Source of the DNA: Gammaproteobacteria bacterium
Lineage (GTDB): Bacteria > Pseudomonadota > Gammaproteobacteria > SZUA-152
DNA: 5,693 bases
Assembly (NCBI GenBank): GCA_030617485.1
Contig: JAUWVK010000106.1
Location: forward strand, 1-5,693
Direction: 5' to 3'
The notes under the pieces are model-generated. The model made no database searches, was not told the origin of the DNA, and saw only the letters and a program-made list of their open reading frames with translations. Positions within the stretch are counted from its first letter, which is position 1. The number at the start of each line of letters is the position of its first letter. Made by a program: the position numbers and the translations under genes. This document shows positions 1 to 5,693 of this stretch, piece by piece.

Positions 1-2058
1 GTCTTTAAAGTGCCGGGCGAAACCAATACCGATGATCTGTCTCCAGCCTCCGAAGCATGGAGTCGCCCGGACATTCCCCTGCATGCCAAGGCCCTGCTCA
101 TTAACAGCATGCCCGATGCGCTCAGTAAAATTGAAGAACTAAAAGGCAAGGGTCATCCCTTAGCCTATGTCGGCGATGTTGTGGGCACAGGTTCCTCGCG
201 TAAGTCGGCCATCAATTCCGTTTTATGGCATATGGGTGAAGATATTCCTTTTGTACCCAACAAACGTCAGGGCGGTGTGGTATTGGGCGGCAATATTGCA
301 CCAATCTTTTTTAATACCGCGGAAGACTCAGGTTGTTTGCCTGTTATCTGTGACGTTTCCAAACTGGAAATGGGTGATGTCATTACTATTCATCCTTTTG
401 AAGGAAAAATTACTAACGAAGCAGGGAAGTCACTTAGCACGTTTGAATTAACGCCCAGCACGATGCCTGATGAAATGCGTGCCGGTGGTCGTATTCCGTT
501 AATCATTGGTCGTTCGCTTACCGATAAAACGCGTGAAGCATTAGGGCTGGATGCTTCAGATGTGTTCAGTCGCCCGGTAGCACCTGCCGATACTGGCAAA
601 GGTTACACTCTGGCGCAAAAAATAGTCGGCAAAGCCTGTGGTGTCGATGGTGTACGTCCCGGTACGTATTGTGAACCGCGCATGACCACGGTGGGTTCAC
701 AAGATACGACTGGTGCGATGACGCGCGATGAATTGAAAGAACTGGCTTGCCTTGGATTTTCTGCAGATCTGGTGATGCAAAGTTTTTGTCACACGGCGGC
801 TTATCCCAAACCAGTCGATATCAATCTGCAACACGACTTGCCCGATTTTATTCAAACACGCAGTGGCGTTTCATTACGCCCAGGTGATGGCGTTATTCAT
901 TCCTGGTTAAACCGCATGGTATTACCCGACACAGTCGGTACCGGTGGTGACTCGCACACACGTTTTCCGATGGGGATTAGTTTTCCTGCGGGTTCTGGTT
1001 TGGTGGCCTTTGGTGCCGCATTAGGTGTTATGCCACTGGATATGCCGGAGTCTGTGCTGGTGCGTTTTAAAGGTGAAATGCAACCGGGTATTACCTTGCG
1101 TGACCTTGTAAATGCAATTCCTTATGTGGCCATTCAAAAAGGATTGTTAACAGTAGAGAAGGCGGGCAAGAAAAATATTTTCTCCGGTCGTGTGCTGGAA
1201 ATTGAAGGTTTGCCTGACTTAAAAGTCGAGCAGGCTTTTGAGTTATCAGATGCTTCGGCAGAACGTTCCGCTAATGGCTGTACTGTGCGTTTGAACAAAG
1301 AGCCTATCCAGGAATTTCTGGAATCCAATATTACATTGTTAAAGTGGATGATCGCCGATGGTTATGAAGACCAACGTACTTTACAGCGTCGCATTGATGC
1401 TATGCAGGCCTGGTTGGACGATCCTAAATTGCTCGAACCTGATGCTGATGCAGAATATGCTGAAATTATCGAAATTGATCTTAATGAAATCAAGGAACCG
1501 ATTTTAGCCTGCCCGAATGATCCTGATGACGTTAAGCAGTTGTCAGAAGTTGCGGGTGTTAACGTGGATGAGGTTTTCATCGGTTCCTGTATGACTAACA
1601 TTGGTCACTACCGTGCTGCTGGTAAAGTTCTCGATGAGGTGTCCGGTGCAGTGCCAACGCGTTTATGGATTGCGCCACCTACGAAGATGGATGAGCATCA
1701 GCTCACCGAAGAAGGTTACTACAGTATTTTTGGTCGTGTTGGTGCGCGTATAGAAGTGCCGGGCTGTTCCTTGTGTATGGGTAATCAGGCGAGGGTTGCT
1801 GATGGCGCTACCGTGGTGTCAACATCTACACGGAATTTTCCAAATCGTATGGGTAAGGATTCACAGGTGTACCTGAGTTCTGCAGAATTGGCAGCGGTTG
1901 TTGCTGCTCTGGGCAAGCTACCTACCGTTGAGGAATATATGGATGCGGTAAAACATCTCGAGCCGATGGCTGACGATATTTATCGTTATCTTAATTTCCA
2001 CCAGCTCGGGGAGTACAAATCAATAGCGGATGAGGTGATGCCAGTAGTGCTTGCGTAG
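1..2058 (+). CDS. acnB: Aconitate hydratase B, 3' part (5' end outside window)
   Basis: Bifunctional aconitase/2-methylisocitrate dehydratase of the AcnB type. It interconverts citrate and isocitrate through cis-aconitate in the cytoplasmic TCA cycle, using a [4Fe-4S] cluster. The reading frame is open from base 1, giving 685 visible residues. The ATG at base 10 is internal (codon 4, before [11 protein letters not shown]), so it is not the start. The three cluster cysteines are present at fragment residues 530 (GSCMTN), 589 and 592 (CSLCMGN). They correspond to E. coli Cys710, 769 and 772 as I recall that numbering. Other active-site stretches are GSSRKS at 64-69, QDTTG at 234-238, GGDSHTRFP at 315-323, and Arg611 and Arg616 in STRNFPNR. 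The missing part, about 170 residues, corresponds to the N-terminal HEAT-like domain that AcnB has and AcnA lacks. The gene ends in TAG, 39 bases from the convergent kinase gene. No frameshift or lost catalytic residue is seen. Identification is near certain. Confidence 0.98.
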   Translation, partial: VFKVPGETNTDDLSPASEAWSRPDIPLHAKALLINSMPDALSKIEELKGKGHPLAYVGDVVGTGSSRKSAINSVLWHMGEDIPFVPNKRQGGVVLGGNIAPIFFNTAEDSGCLPVICDVSKLEMGDVITIHPFEGKITNEAGKSLSTFELTPSTMPDEMRAGGRIPLIIGRSLTDKTREALGLDASDVFSRPVAPADTGKGYTLAQKIVGKACGVDGVRPGTYCEPRMTTVGSQDTTGAMTRDELKELACLGFSADLVMQSFCHTAAYPKPVDINLQHDLPDFIQTRSGVSLRPGDGVIHSWLNRMVLPDTVGTGGDSHTRFPMGISFPAGSGLVAFGAALGVMPLDMPESVLVRFKGEMQPGITLRDLVNAIPYVAIQKGLLTVEKAGKKNIFSGRVLEIEGLPDLKVEQAFELSDASAERSANGCTVRLNKEPIQEFLESNITLLKWMIADGYEDQRTLQRRIDAMQAWLDDPKLLEPDADAEYAEIIEIDLNEIKEPILACPNDPDDVKQLSEVAGVNVDEVFIGSCMTNIGHYRAAGKVLDEVSGAVPTRLWIAPPTKMDEHQLTEEGYYSIFGRVGARIEVPGCSLCMGNQARVADGATVVSTSTRNFPNRMGKDSQVYLSSAELAAVVAALGKLPTVEEYMDAVKHLEPMADDIYRYLNFHQLGEYKSIADEVMPVVLA

Positions 2059-2088
2059 CGTTGACTGTGATGTCAGCGGGGAGTTTTC
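2059..2088 (+). terminator. Possible weak intrinsic terminator after acnB
   Basis: Directly after the acnB stop codon, CGTTGAC (2059-2065) can pair with GTCAGCG (2072-2078) around the 6-base loop TGTGAT. This gives 7 pairs including one G-U. A short TTTT run follows at 2084-2087, separated from the stem by a GGGAG spacer. The stem is short and the T-run is short and displaced, so termination would be weak. On the minus strand the same stem has a C-A mismatch and no T-run follows it, so it is not an obvious terminator for the kinase gene. Confidence 0.3.
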
Positions 2089-2097
2089 GTTGATTAG

Positions 2098-4527
2098 TTA
2101 AGCCATGTTTGAAAATAAAACAATGCCTTCATCTTTTTGGTTAGACGGGTCGGGCAGATAAATCGTAAACGTGGATCCTTCGCCTAACGTGCTTTTTACT
2201 GTGATTTCGCCGCCCAATAGCTTGCAGAATTTTTGGCTGATAGCCAGACCCAATCCCGTTCCCCCGAACTTTCGATTTCTCGATTGATCTACCTGAGAAA
2301 AATCTTTAAATAGTTTTGAGATATCTTCAGCTTCAATACCGATGCCGGTATCCTGTATGTCTATTATTAAAGTTTTGTTTTCATTCTGGGTTTCTATTTT
2401 TCCGCTCACACATATTTCACCACCGTGAGTAAATTTGTTTGCGTTGCCTATAAGGTTGAGTAATACCTGGCGTAATTTTCCATGGTCAGTTTCGAATGTT
2501 TCGAAGTTGTCAGCATAGTCAGTAATAAGTTTGTTCTTATTTTCTCTGATAGATGGTTGCAGGGTGCTTGCTACATCCGATAAAACCTCTTTTATGTTAA
2601 TTGGATCATAAAATACTTCCATTTTATCAGCTTCAATTTTTGAAATATCCAGGATTCCGTTAATGAGTGTCAGCAGGCTGCTTCCCGACTCATATATTTT
2701 TCCAAGATCTTTTTGGTATTGCTCATAACCATCTGCTTCCGCTTCTTCTTTTAGAAGTTCGCTGTAACCAATGATGGCATTTAACGGAGTGCGTAACTCA
2801 TGGCTCATGTTAGCCAGAAAATCATTCTTAATCTTGTTTGCGTTTTCAGAAATTTCTTTGGCATTTTGTAACTCACTTTCTACTTTTTCTCGTTCTATAA
2901 TAACGCTAACCCATCGTCCCATCAGTTTTACCATGTTGATGTCGGTTTCCGGGAATGGGGCATGTGGACGTGGGCTGGCGAAACTAATAGCCCAGTATTT
3001 TTCGTCGTCTATTAAAATAGGCATTCCTATGTAGGCTTCCACTTCTGTTGTTTTATGAACGGAATTATCTTTGTGCGCAGAGGCAGATATTTCGTTGAGT
3101 GTAAGTATGTTGGCTTCGGTGGCCGAGTTTTCAGTGCAAAATGAAGTATCAAGGCTTAAGGTGCTTCCGGGGTTCATATTAAGTGACCCAGGAATAACGA
3201 TATTAATCATTGTGTTATTTTTATTTTTTCGATCCACAAGTGAGACCTTACCGACTTCCATGTCCAGTATGCGACAGCCTAGCTTGAGTATTTCATCTAT
3301 TTGCTGTTCCAGCGTGAGACCAGGCATGGATGATACTTCATATAATGTTCGTATTTGTTCTACCTGTTTGAGTTGTTCAGCTTCAGCATGCAAACGTTCT
3401 TTTACTTCTTTTACAAGAGAGTCTTTTGATGTCGTTAATTTTCGGTTAAAACGATAAATGATTGCTGCGCCGAACAGTATAGCTACGAAAAGAAATATGA
3501 TGGCAATGATGTAAGGTGAGTACTGGTCAACAACTTCATTAACCGATATTTCGATTTTTTTTGCATAAGGGCCAACACGAAGTTCCTTCATGAGTTCATG
3601 TACTGGCTGGTAATCCAGCGGTACAGTCCAGCCTTCACTTTTTGATTCTTTTGCGGCGAGACTGTGTTTCGATAATCTAAGCAATGCAATTGCCACGTCC
3701 TGGGCTAATTCACTTGAAGTTTTTTTGGTGATAGAAAAGGGCCATTCTGGATACAGGCGTGTACTGTGTGCAAAGGGAAAACCGGGTGTCGTTTGTGGGT
3801 CGAGTATTCGGAAATCATTCAGTTTGATTTTCCCCGAGGCCGCCATGCGCTCAAGAATGTCGGTACGTATTGTTCCGGCATCCACCTTGCCGTTTTTTAC
3901 CGCTATTACAATTTTGTCCTGGGGAAAGCCAGAGTACTCAAGACTGGAAAAGTCTTTTTGGGGGTCTATTCCGATTTGTTTCATTTTACGCCATGCCATC
4001 CACCAGCCACCAAAGGCGCGCGGGTGAACAGCCATAAAAGATTTTCCTTTTAAATCCTGCAAGGTTTTTATGTTGTTTCGGTCAGCCCGGGTGATGATTA
4101 ATGCACCAAACTGGGTGTATGAGCCTCCGGGTCGGCGATTGCGCAGCGTAACAATTCGGGAGATACCGTACTTTGACTCTAGTTGTGCGTACAAAGCCGG
4201 GTTGGTGAGTACGAAATCAGCTTTGCCGGATGCGATGTTTTCTTCAATGGAATCGATTGAAACCGGCTGGATTTTAAAGGTGTAGCCCGGAATTGCGTTG
4301 TTCAGATAATTGGCAGTCGGTGTCCACATCTTTATGGCTTTGGGGATTCCCCGGATAGCCAATACAGCGATAGAAACTTCCTTGTTGGTAACTTTGGTGC
4401 CAGTTGCAGGAGTATTGGCAGCTATAGTGCCAGTGGCGGGCAATAGCACTAGCCAGAAAGCTACAAACAGGCTGAGCCCGTGTTGTTTGTTGCCAGAAAT
4501 CCTTTTTTTGAGGCTGCTAAATACCAA
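2098..4527 (-). CDS. Membrane sensor histidine kinase with PhnD-like periplasmic domain and GAF domain
   Basis: An 809-residue non-hybrid sensor kinase. Residues 1-37 hold a KKR-type positive start and a hydrophobic stretch (about 18-37), which is a signal peptide or membrane anchor. Residues about 50-315 resemble the PhnD/TtrS type of phosphonate-family binding protein (IAVLAIRG 53-60, FVLTNPA 105-111, RAFGGWW 170-176, YSGFPQDK 198-205). A transmembrane helix lies at about 339-358, followed by a charged probable coiled coil at 365-395. A GAF-like region spans about 400-548 and a short linker helix about 548-568. HisKA follows with phospho-acceptor His576 ([10 protein letters not shown]). The ATPase has an N-box with Asn691 and Asn695, DTGIGI at 726-731, LFKDFSQVD at 739-747 and [10 protein letters not shown] at 755-764. 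No receiver domain follows, and no response regulator gene is visible. The start is TTG at 4525-4527. An in-frame TAG lies four codons upstream, AGGA sits 10 bases before the TTG, and later starts would lose the signal segment. The ligand is unknown; TtrS-like tetrathionate sensing is only one possibility. Confidence 0.93.
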   Translation of the reverse strand: MVFSSLKKRISGNKQHGLSLFVAFWLVLLPATGTIAANTPATGTKVTNKEVSIAVLAIRGIPKAIKMWTPTANYLNNAIPGYTFKIQPVSIDSIEENIASGKADFVLTNPALYAQLESKYGISRIVTLRNRRPGGSYTQFGALIITRADRNNIKTLQDLKGKSFMAVHPRAFGGWWMAWRKMKQIGIDPQKDFSSLEYSGFPQDKIVIAVKNGKVDAGTIRTDILERMAASGKIKLNDFRILDPQTTPGFPFAHSTRLYPEWPFSITKKTSSELAQDVAIALLRLSKHSLAAKESKSEGWTVPLDYQPVHELMKELRVGPYAKKIEISVNEVVDQYSPYIIAIIFLFVAILFGAAIIYRFNRKLTTSKDSLVKEVKERLHAEAEQLKQVEQIRTLYEVSSMPGLTLEQQIDEILKLGCRILDMEVGKVSLVDRKNKNNTMINIVIPGSLNMNPGSTLSLDTSFCTENSATEANILTLNEISASAHKDNSVHKTTEVEAYIGMPILIDDEKYWAISFASPRPHAPFPETDINMVKLMGRWVSVIIEREKVESELQNAKEISENANKIKNDFLANMSHELRTPLNAIIGYSELLKEEAEADGYEQYQKDLGKIYESGSSLLTLINGILDISKIEADKMEVFYDPINIKEVLSDVASTLQPSIRENKNKLITDYADNFETFETDHGKLRQVLLNLIGNANKFTHGGEICVSGKIETQNENKTLIIDIQDTGIGIEAEDISKLFKDFSQVDQSRNRKFGGTGLGLAISQKFCKLLGGEITVKSTLGEGSTFTIYLPDPSNQKDEGIVLFSNMA
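4397..4440 (-). repeat. Imperfect direct repeat in the kinase N-terminal linker
   Basis: The 14-base units at 4397-4410 (GTGCCAGTTGCAGG) and 4427-4440 (GTGCCAGTGGCGGG) differ at two positions and start exactly 30 bases apart. In the protein they encode PATGT twice, at residues 30-34 and 40-44, between the hydrophobic segment and the periplasmic binding domain. The 10-codon period suggests a small in-frame duplication that lengthened the linker. Chance similarity in a Thr/Ala-rich linker is also possible. Confidence 0.45.
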
Positions 4528-4537
4528 CTTGGTGTAT

Positions 4538-4541
4538 TCCT
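4538..4541 (-). promoter_or_regulatory. Ribosome binding site of the kinase gene, supporting a TTG start
   Basis: On the minus strand AGGA lies 10 bases upstream of the TTG at 4525-4527. The spacing is slightly long and the motif short, so with the weak TTG start translation is probably modest. There is no in-frame ATG upstream before the TAG stop, and none nearby downstream that would keep the signal segment. Confidence 0.5.
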
Positions 4542-4548
4542 AATTAGG
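4539..4548. repeat. Perfect 10-base palindrome CCTAATTAGG
   Basis: CCTAATTAGG reads the same on both strands. It lies between the candidate -10 box and the start codon of the kinase gene and overlaps that gene's AGGA ribosome binding site. The position would suit an operator or autoregulatory site. A second short inverted repeat, ACCAA-C-TTGGT, lies next to it at 4523-4533 and covers the TTG start codon. No specific regulator is recognised, and 10-base palindromes in AT-rich gaps also occur by chance. Confidence 0.3.
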
Positions 4549-4565
4549 GAGAGAGCTTCTTCAAG

Positions 4566-4571
4566 ATAATA
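4566..4571 (-). promoter_or_regulatory. Candidate -10 box for the kinase gene
   Basis: On the minus strand TATTAT matches the sigma-70 -10 consensus at five of six positions. It would place transcription start near base 4558, about 30 bases before the TTG start. The only -35-like sequence at a usable distance is poor (TTGTTG at 14-base spacing). The promoter is therefore weak, dependent on an activator, or not real. Confidence 0.25.
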
Positions 4572-4598
4572 TCGGCGTTATGGTGCAACAATTTAGCG

Positions 4599-4612
4599 GG
4601 TTTTTGGTTTTT
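4599..4612 (+). repeat. Tandem GGTTTTT heptamer, two copies
   Basis: GGTTTTT occurs twice in direct succession (4599-4605 and 4606-4612) in the divergent intergenic region, just upstream of and overlapping the candidate -35 of the nuclease gene. It could act as a T-rich promoter-proximal element. No stem precedes it, so it does not look like a terminator tail. Confidence 0.4.
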
Positions 4613-4634
4613 CTTTCCAAATGACGACTAAAAT
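4604..4634 (+). promoter_or_regulatory. Candidate sigma-70-type promoter of the nuclease gene
   Basis: TTGGTT (4604-4609) and TAAAAT (4629-4634) are separated by 19 bases. The -10 matches consensus at five of six positions. The -35 carries only the TTG part, and the spacing is longer than ideal. Transcription would start near 4641, giving a leader of roughly 24 bases that contains the ribosome binding site. Confidence 0.3.
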
Positions 4635-4650
4635 AAACACATAAGAACCA

Positions 4651-4655
4651 AAGGG
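4651..4655 (+). promoter_or_regulatory. Ribosome binding site of the nuclease gene
   Basis: AAGGG lies 9 bases upstream of the ATG at 4665-4667. This favours that ATG over the next in-frame ATG at 4674, which would be 18 bases away. Confidence 0.65.
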
Positions 4656-4664
4656 TTGTCAGTT

Positions 4665-5693
4665 ATGAAATTAATGTTTCACGGTGCAAATCAGGGCGTC
4701 ACGGGCTCTTGCCATTTGGTGAGTTGTGCCGGAAAACAGGTGCTGATCGATTGTGGCCTGTACCAGGGCAGCCGGGAGATGGCTGAGGAGAATAAAGGGG
4801 ATTTTGGTTTTGATCCGGCGACGGTGGATTATCTCCTACTAACCCATGCTCATCTTGACCACTGTGGGCGAGTCCCTTTGCTGGTGAAGCGGGGTTTTCG
4901 GGGTGAAATCATTACCACTTCGGCAAGCCGTGAGTTGGCACGCCTGATCATGCTGGATAGCGCCCACCTGCAGGAAGATGATGCTAACTGGAGGCAGCGT
5001 AAGGCGCGGCGTCGTGGTCAATCGATTGAAGATATAACGCCGCTGTACACCACCCTGGACGCGTTGAATACCCAGGACTACTTCGGCCGGGTTGCCGCAT
5101 ATGACAAAACCATTGAATTGACCGAGGGGATTCAGGTTACTTTTCTGGATGCCGGCCATATTCTGGGCTCGGCCAGCATTTTGTTGGAACTGGAAGAGAA
5201 GGGACAACGCAAGCGTGTTCTTTTTTCAGGGGATCTGGGATACAGCCATCGAGCTATTTTGCGGGATCCGGAGCCCCCGCCCGCTGTGGATGTGGTGGTG
5301 ATGGAAACCACGTATGGAGATCGGGCTCACAAGGCATTAGAGCCTTCAGTGGAGGAGCTTTACGAGGCAATTCACGACACCTTTAAACGTGGCGGAAATG
5401 TCATTATTCCTACATTTGCAGTGGAACGTGCGCAGGAAATACTTTATTACCTGCACGATGGAGTGGAGAAAGGTGACTTGCCCGCATCCATGCAGGTTTT
5501 TCTGGATTCACCCATGGCGATATCTGCCACTGAAATTTTTCGTCGTCATCCAGAGTGTTACGACGCAGCAACGGCTGAGAAATTTTCGCAGGGGCGTGAT
5601 CCATTCAGTGACCCTGGATTGCATTTTACCCGTGAGACGGCCGAATCCATGGCGCTGAATCGCATTGGCGGCGGAGCTATCATCATGGCCGGT
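4665..5693 (+). CDS. Beta-CASP metallo-beta-lactamase-fold ribonuclease, N-terminal 343 residues (3' end outside window)
   Basis: A metal-dependent RNA nuclease of the beta-CASP group (COG1236/YSH1-like, related to CPSF73 and to the Thermus RNase TTHA0252), expected in the cytoplasm. I translated the frame by hand from ATG to the window end and found no stop. Metallo-beta-lactamase motifs seen: motif 1 Asp29 (LIDCG); motif 2 THAHLDH with His61, His63, Asp65 and His66; motif 3 His165 (DAGHILGSAS); motif 4 Asp190 (SGDLG). The beta-CASP insertion begins with motif A, Glu214 in METTYGDR, and continues with IPTFAVERAQEIL (247-259) and FLDSPMA (279-285). The window stops at GGGAIIMAG, just before the expected SGM-type segment with the motif B histidine and the later motif C histidine. 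Those residues and the C-terminal RNA-specificity region cannot be checked. Family members are usually about 430-470 residues, so roughly three quarters is visible. It is divergent from the kinase gene. Endo- versus exonuclease activity and substrates cannot be told. Confidence 0.93.
   Translation, partial: MKLMFHGANQGVTGSCHLVSCAGKQVLIDCGLYQGSREMAEENKGDFGFDPATVDYLLLTHAHLDHCGRVPLLVKRGFRGEIITTSASRELARLIMLDSAHLQEDDANWRQRKARRRGQSIEDITPLYTTLDALNTQDYFGRVAAYDKTIELTEGIQVTFLDAGHILGSASILLELEEKGQRKRVLFSGDLGYSHRAILRDPEPPPAVDVVVMETTYGDRAHKALEPSVEELYEAIHDTFKRGGNVIIPTFAVERAQEILYYLHDGVEKGDLPASMQVFLDSPMAISATEIFRRHPECYDAATAEKFSQGRDPFSDPGLHFTRETAESMALNRIGGGAIIMAG

Noticed and set aside
167..451. A 94-residue open frame on the plus strand within acnB
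   Set aside because: It is in another frame of a strongly conserved gene and has no protein-like features.
3071..3457. A 128-residue open frame on the plus strand inside the kinase gene
   Set aside because: It is antisense to the GAF and coiled-coil coding sequence. It is rich in Ser, Leu and Cys as expected for an antisense shadow, and no domain is recognised.
3725..4053. Two overlapping plus-strand open frames of 100 and 95 residues opposite the sensor domain
   Set aside because: They overlap each other in different frames and lie antisense to well-supported PhnD-like coding sequence; neither looks like a protein family.
4310..4543. A 77-residue hydrophobic open frame on the plus strand opposite the kinase N-terminus, resembling a small membrane protein
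   Set aside because: Its hydrophobicity mirrors the antisense of the kinase signal segment, and no ribosome binding site supports it.
4596..4613. T-rich run in the divergent gap as a terminator tail
   Set aside because: No GC-rich stem lies directly upstream, and no plus-strand gene ends there; it is better read as promoter-proximal T-rich DNA.
4839..5207. A 122-residue open frame on the minus strand inside the nuclease gene
   Set aside because: It lies wholly antisense to a gene with clear beta-CASP motifs, shows no recognisable domain, and has a composition typical of a shadow frame.
2098..5693. A defence system or other new multi-gene system formed by the kinase and the metallo-hydrolase
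   Set aside because: The two genes are divergent with separate candidate promoters, both belong to housekeeping or signalling families, and no mobile-element or defence-island marker is present.

Overview
The window looks like chromosomal DNA from a gammaproteobacterium. The main reason is the first gene, a 3' piece of aconitase B (acnB) that follows the enterobacterial protein almost residue by residue through the catalytic core. Moderate GC, AT-rich intergenic gaps and a membrane histidine kinase with a TtrS-like sensor fit a free-living or environmental member of that class. Genus cannot be decided from this sequence.

Layout: (1) bases 1-2058, plus strand: acnB, cut by the window start and lacking about 170 N-terminal residues. 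(2) bases 2059-2097: a 39-base convergent gap with one possible weak terminator hairpin. (3) bases 2098-4527, minus strand: an 809-residue sensor histidine kinase. It has a signal or anchor segment, a periplasmic PhnD-like binding domain, one clear transmembrane helix, a coiled coil, a GAF-like domain and a complete HisKA/HATPase core. It has no receiver domain. (4) bases 4528-4664: a 137-base divergent intergenic region with a candidate promoter for each flanking gene, a 10-base perfect palindrome and ribosome binding sites. (5) bases 4665-5693, plus strand: the first 343 residues of a beta-CASP metallo-beta-lactamase-fold ribonuclease, cut by the window end.

The three genes are probably separate transcription units: acnB converges with the kinase, and the kinase diverges from the nuclease. 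Nothing shows that they work together. The most interesting item is the kinase. It combines an extracytoplasmic solute-binding sensor with a cytoplasmic GAF domain, has no cysteine in its periplasmic part, and has no partner response regulator in view. I see no mobile element, CRISPR array, tRNA or rRNA. No stretch over 300 bases lacks a gene.
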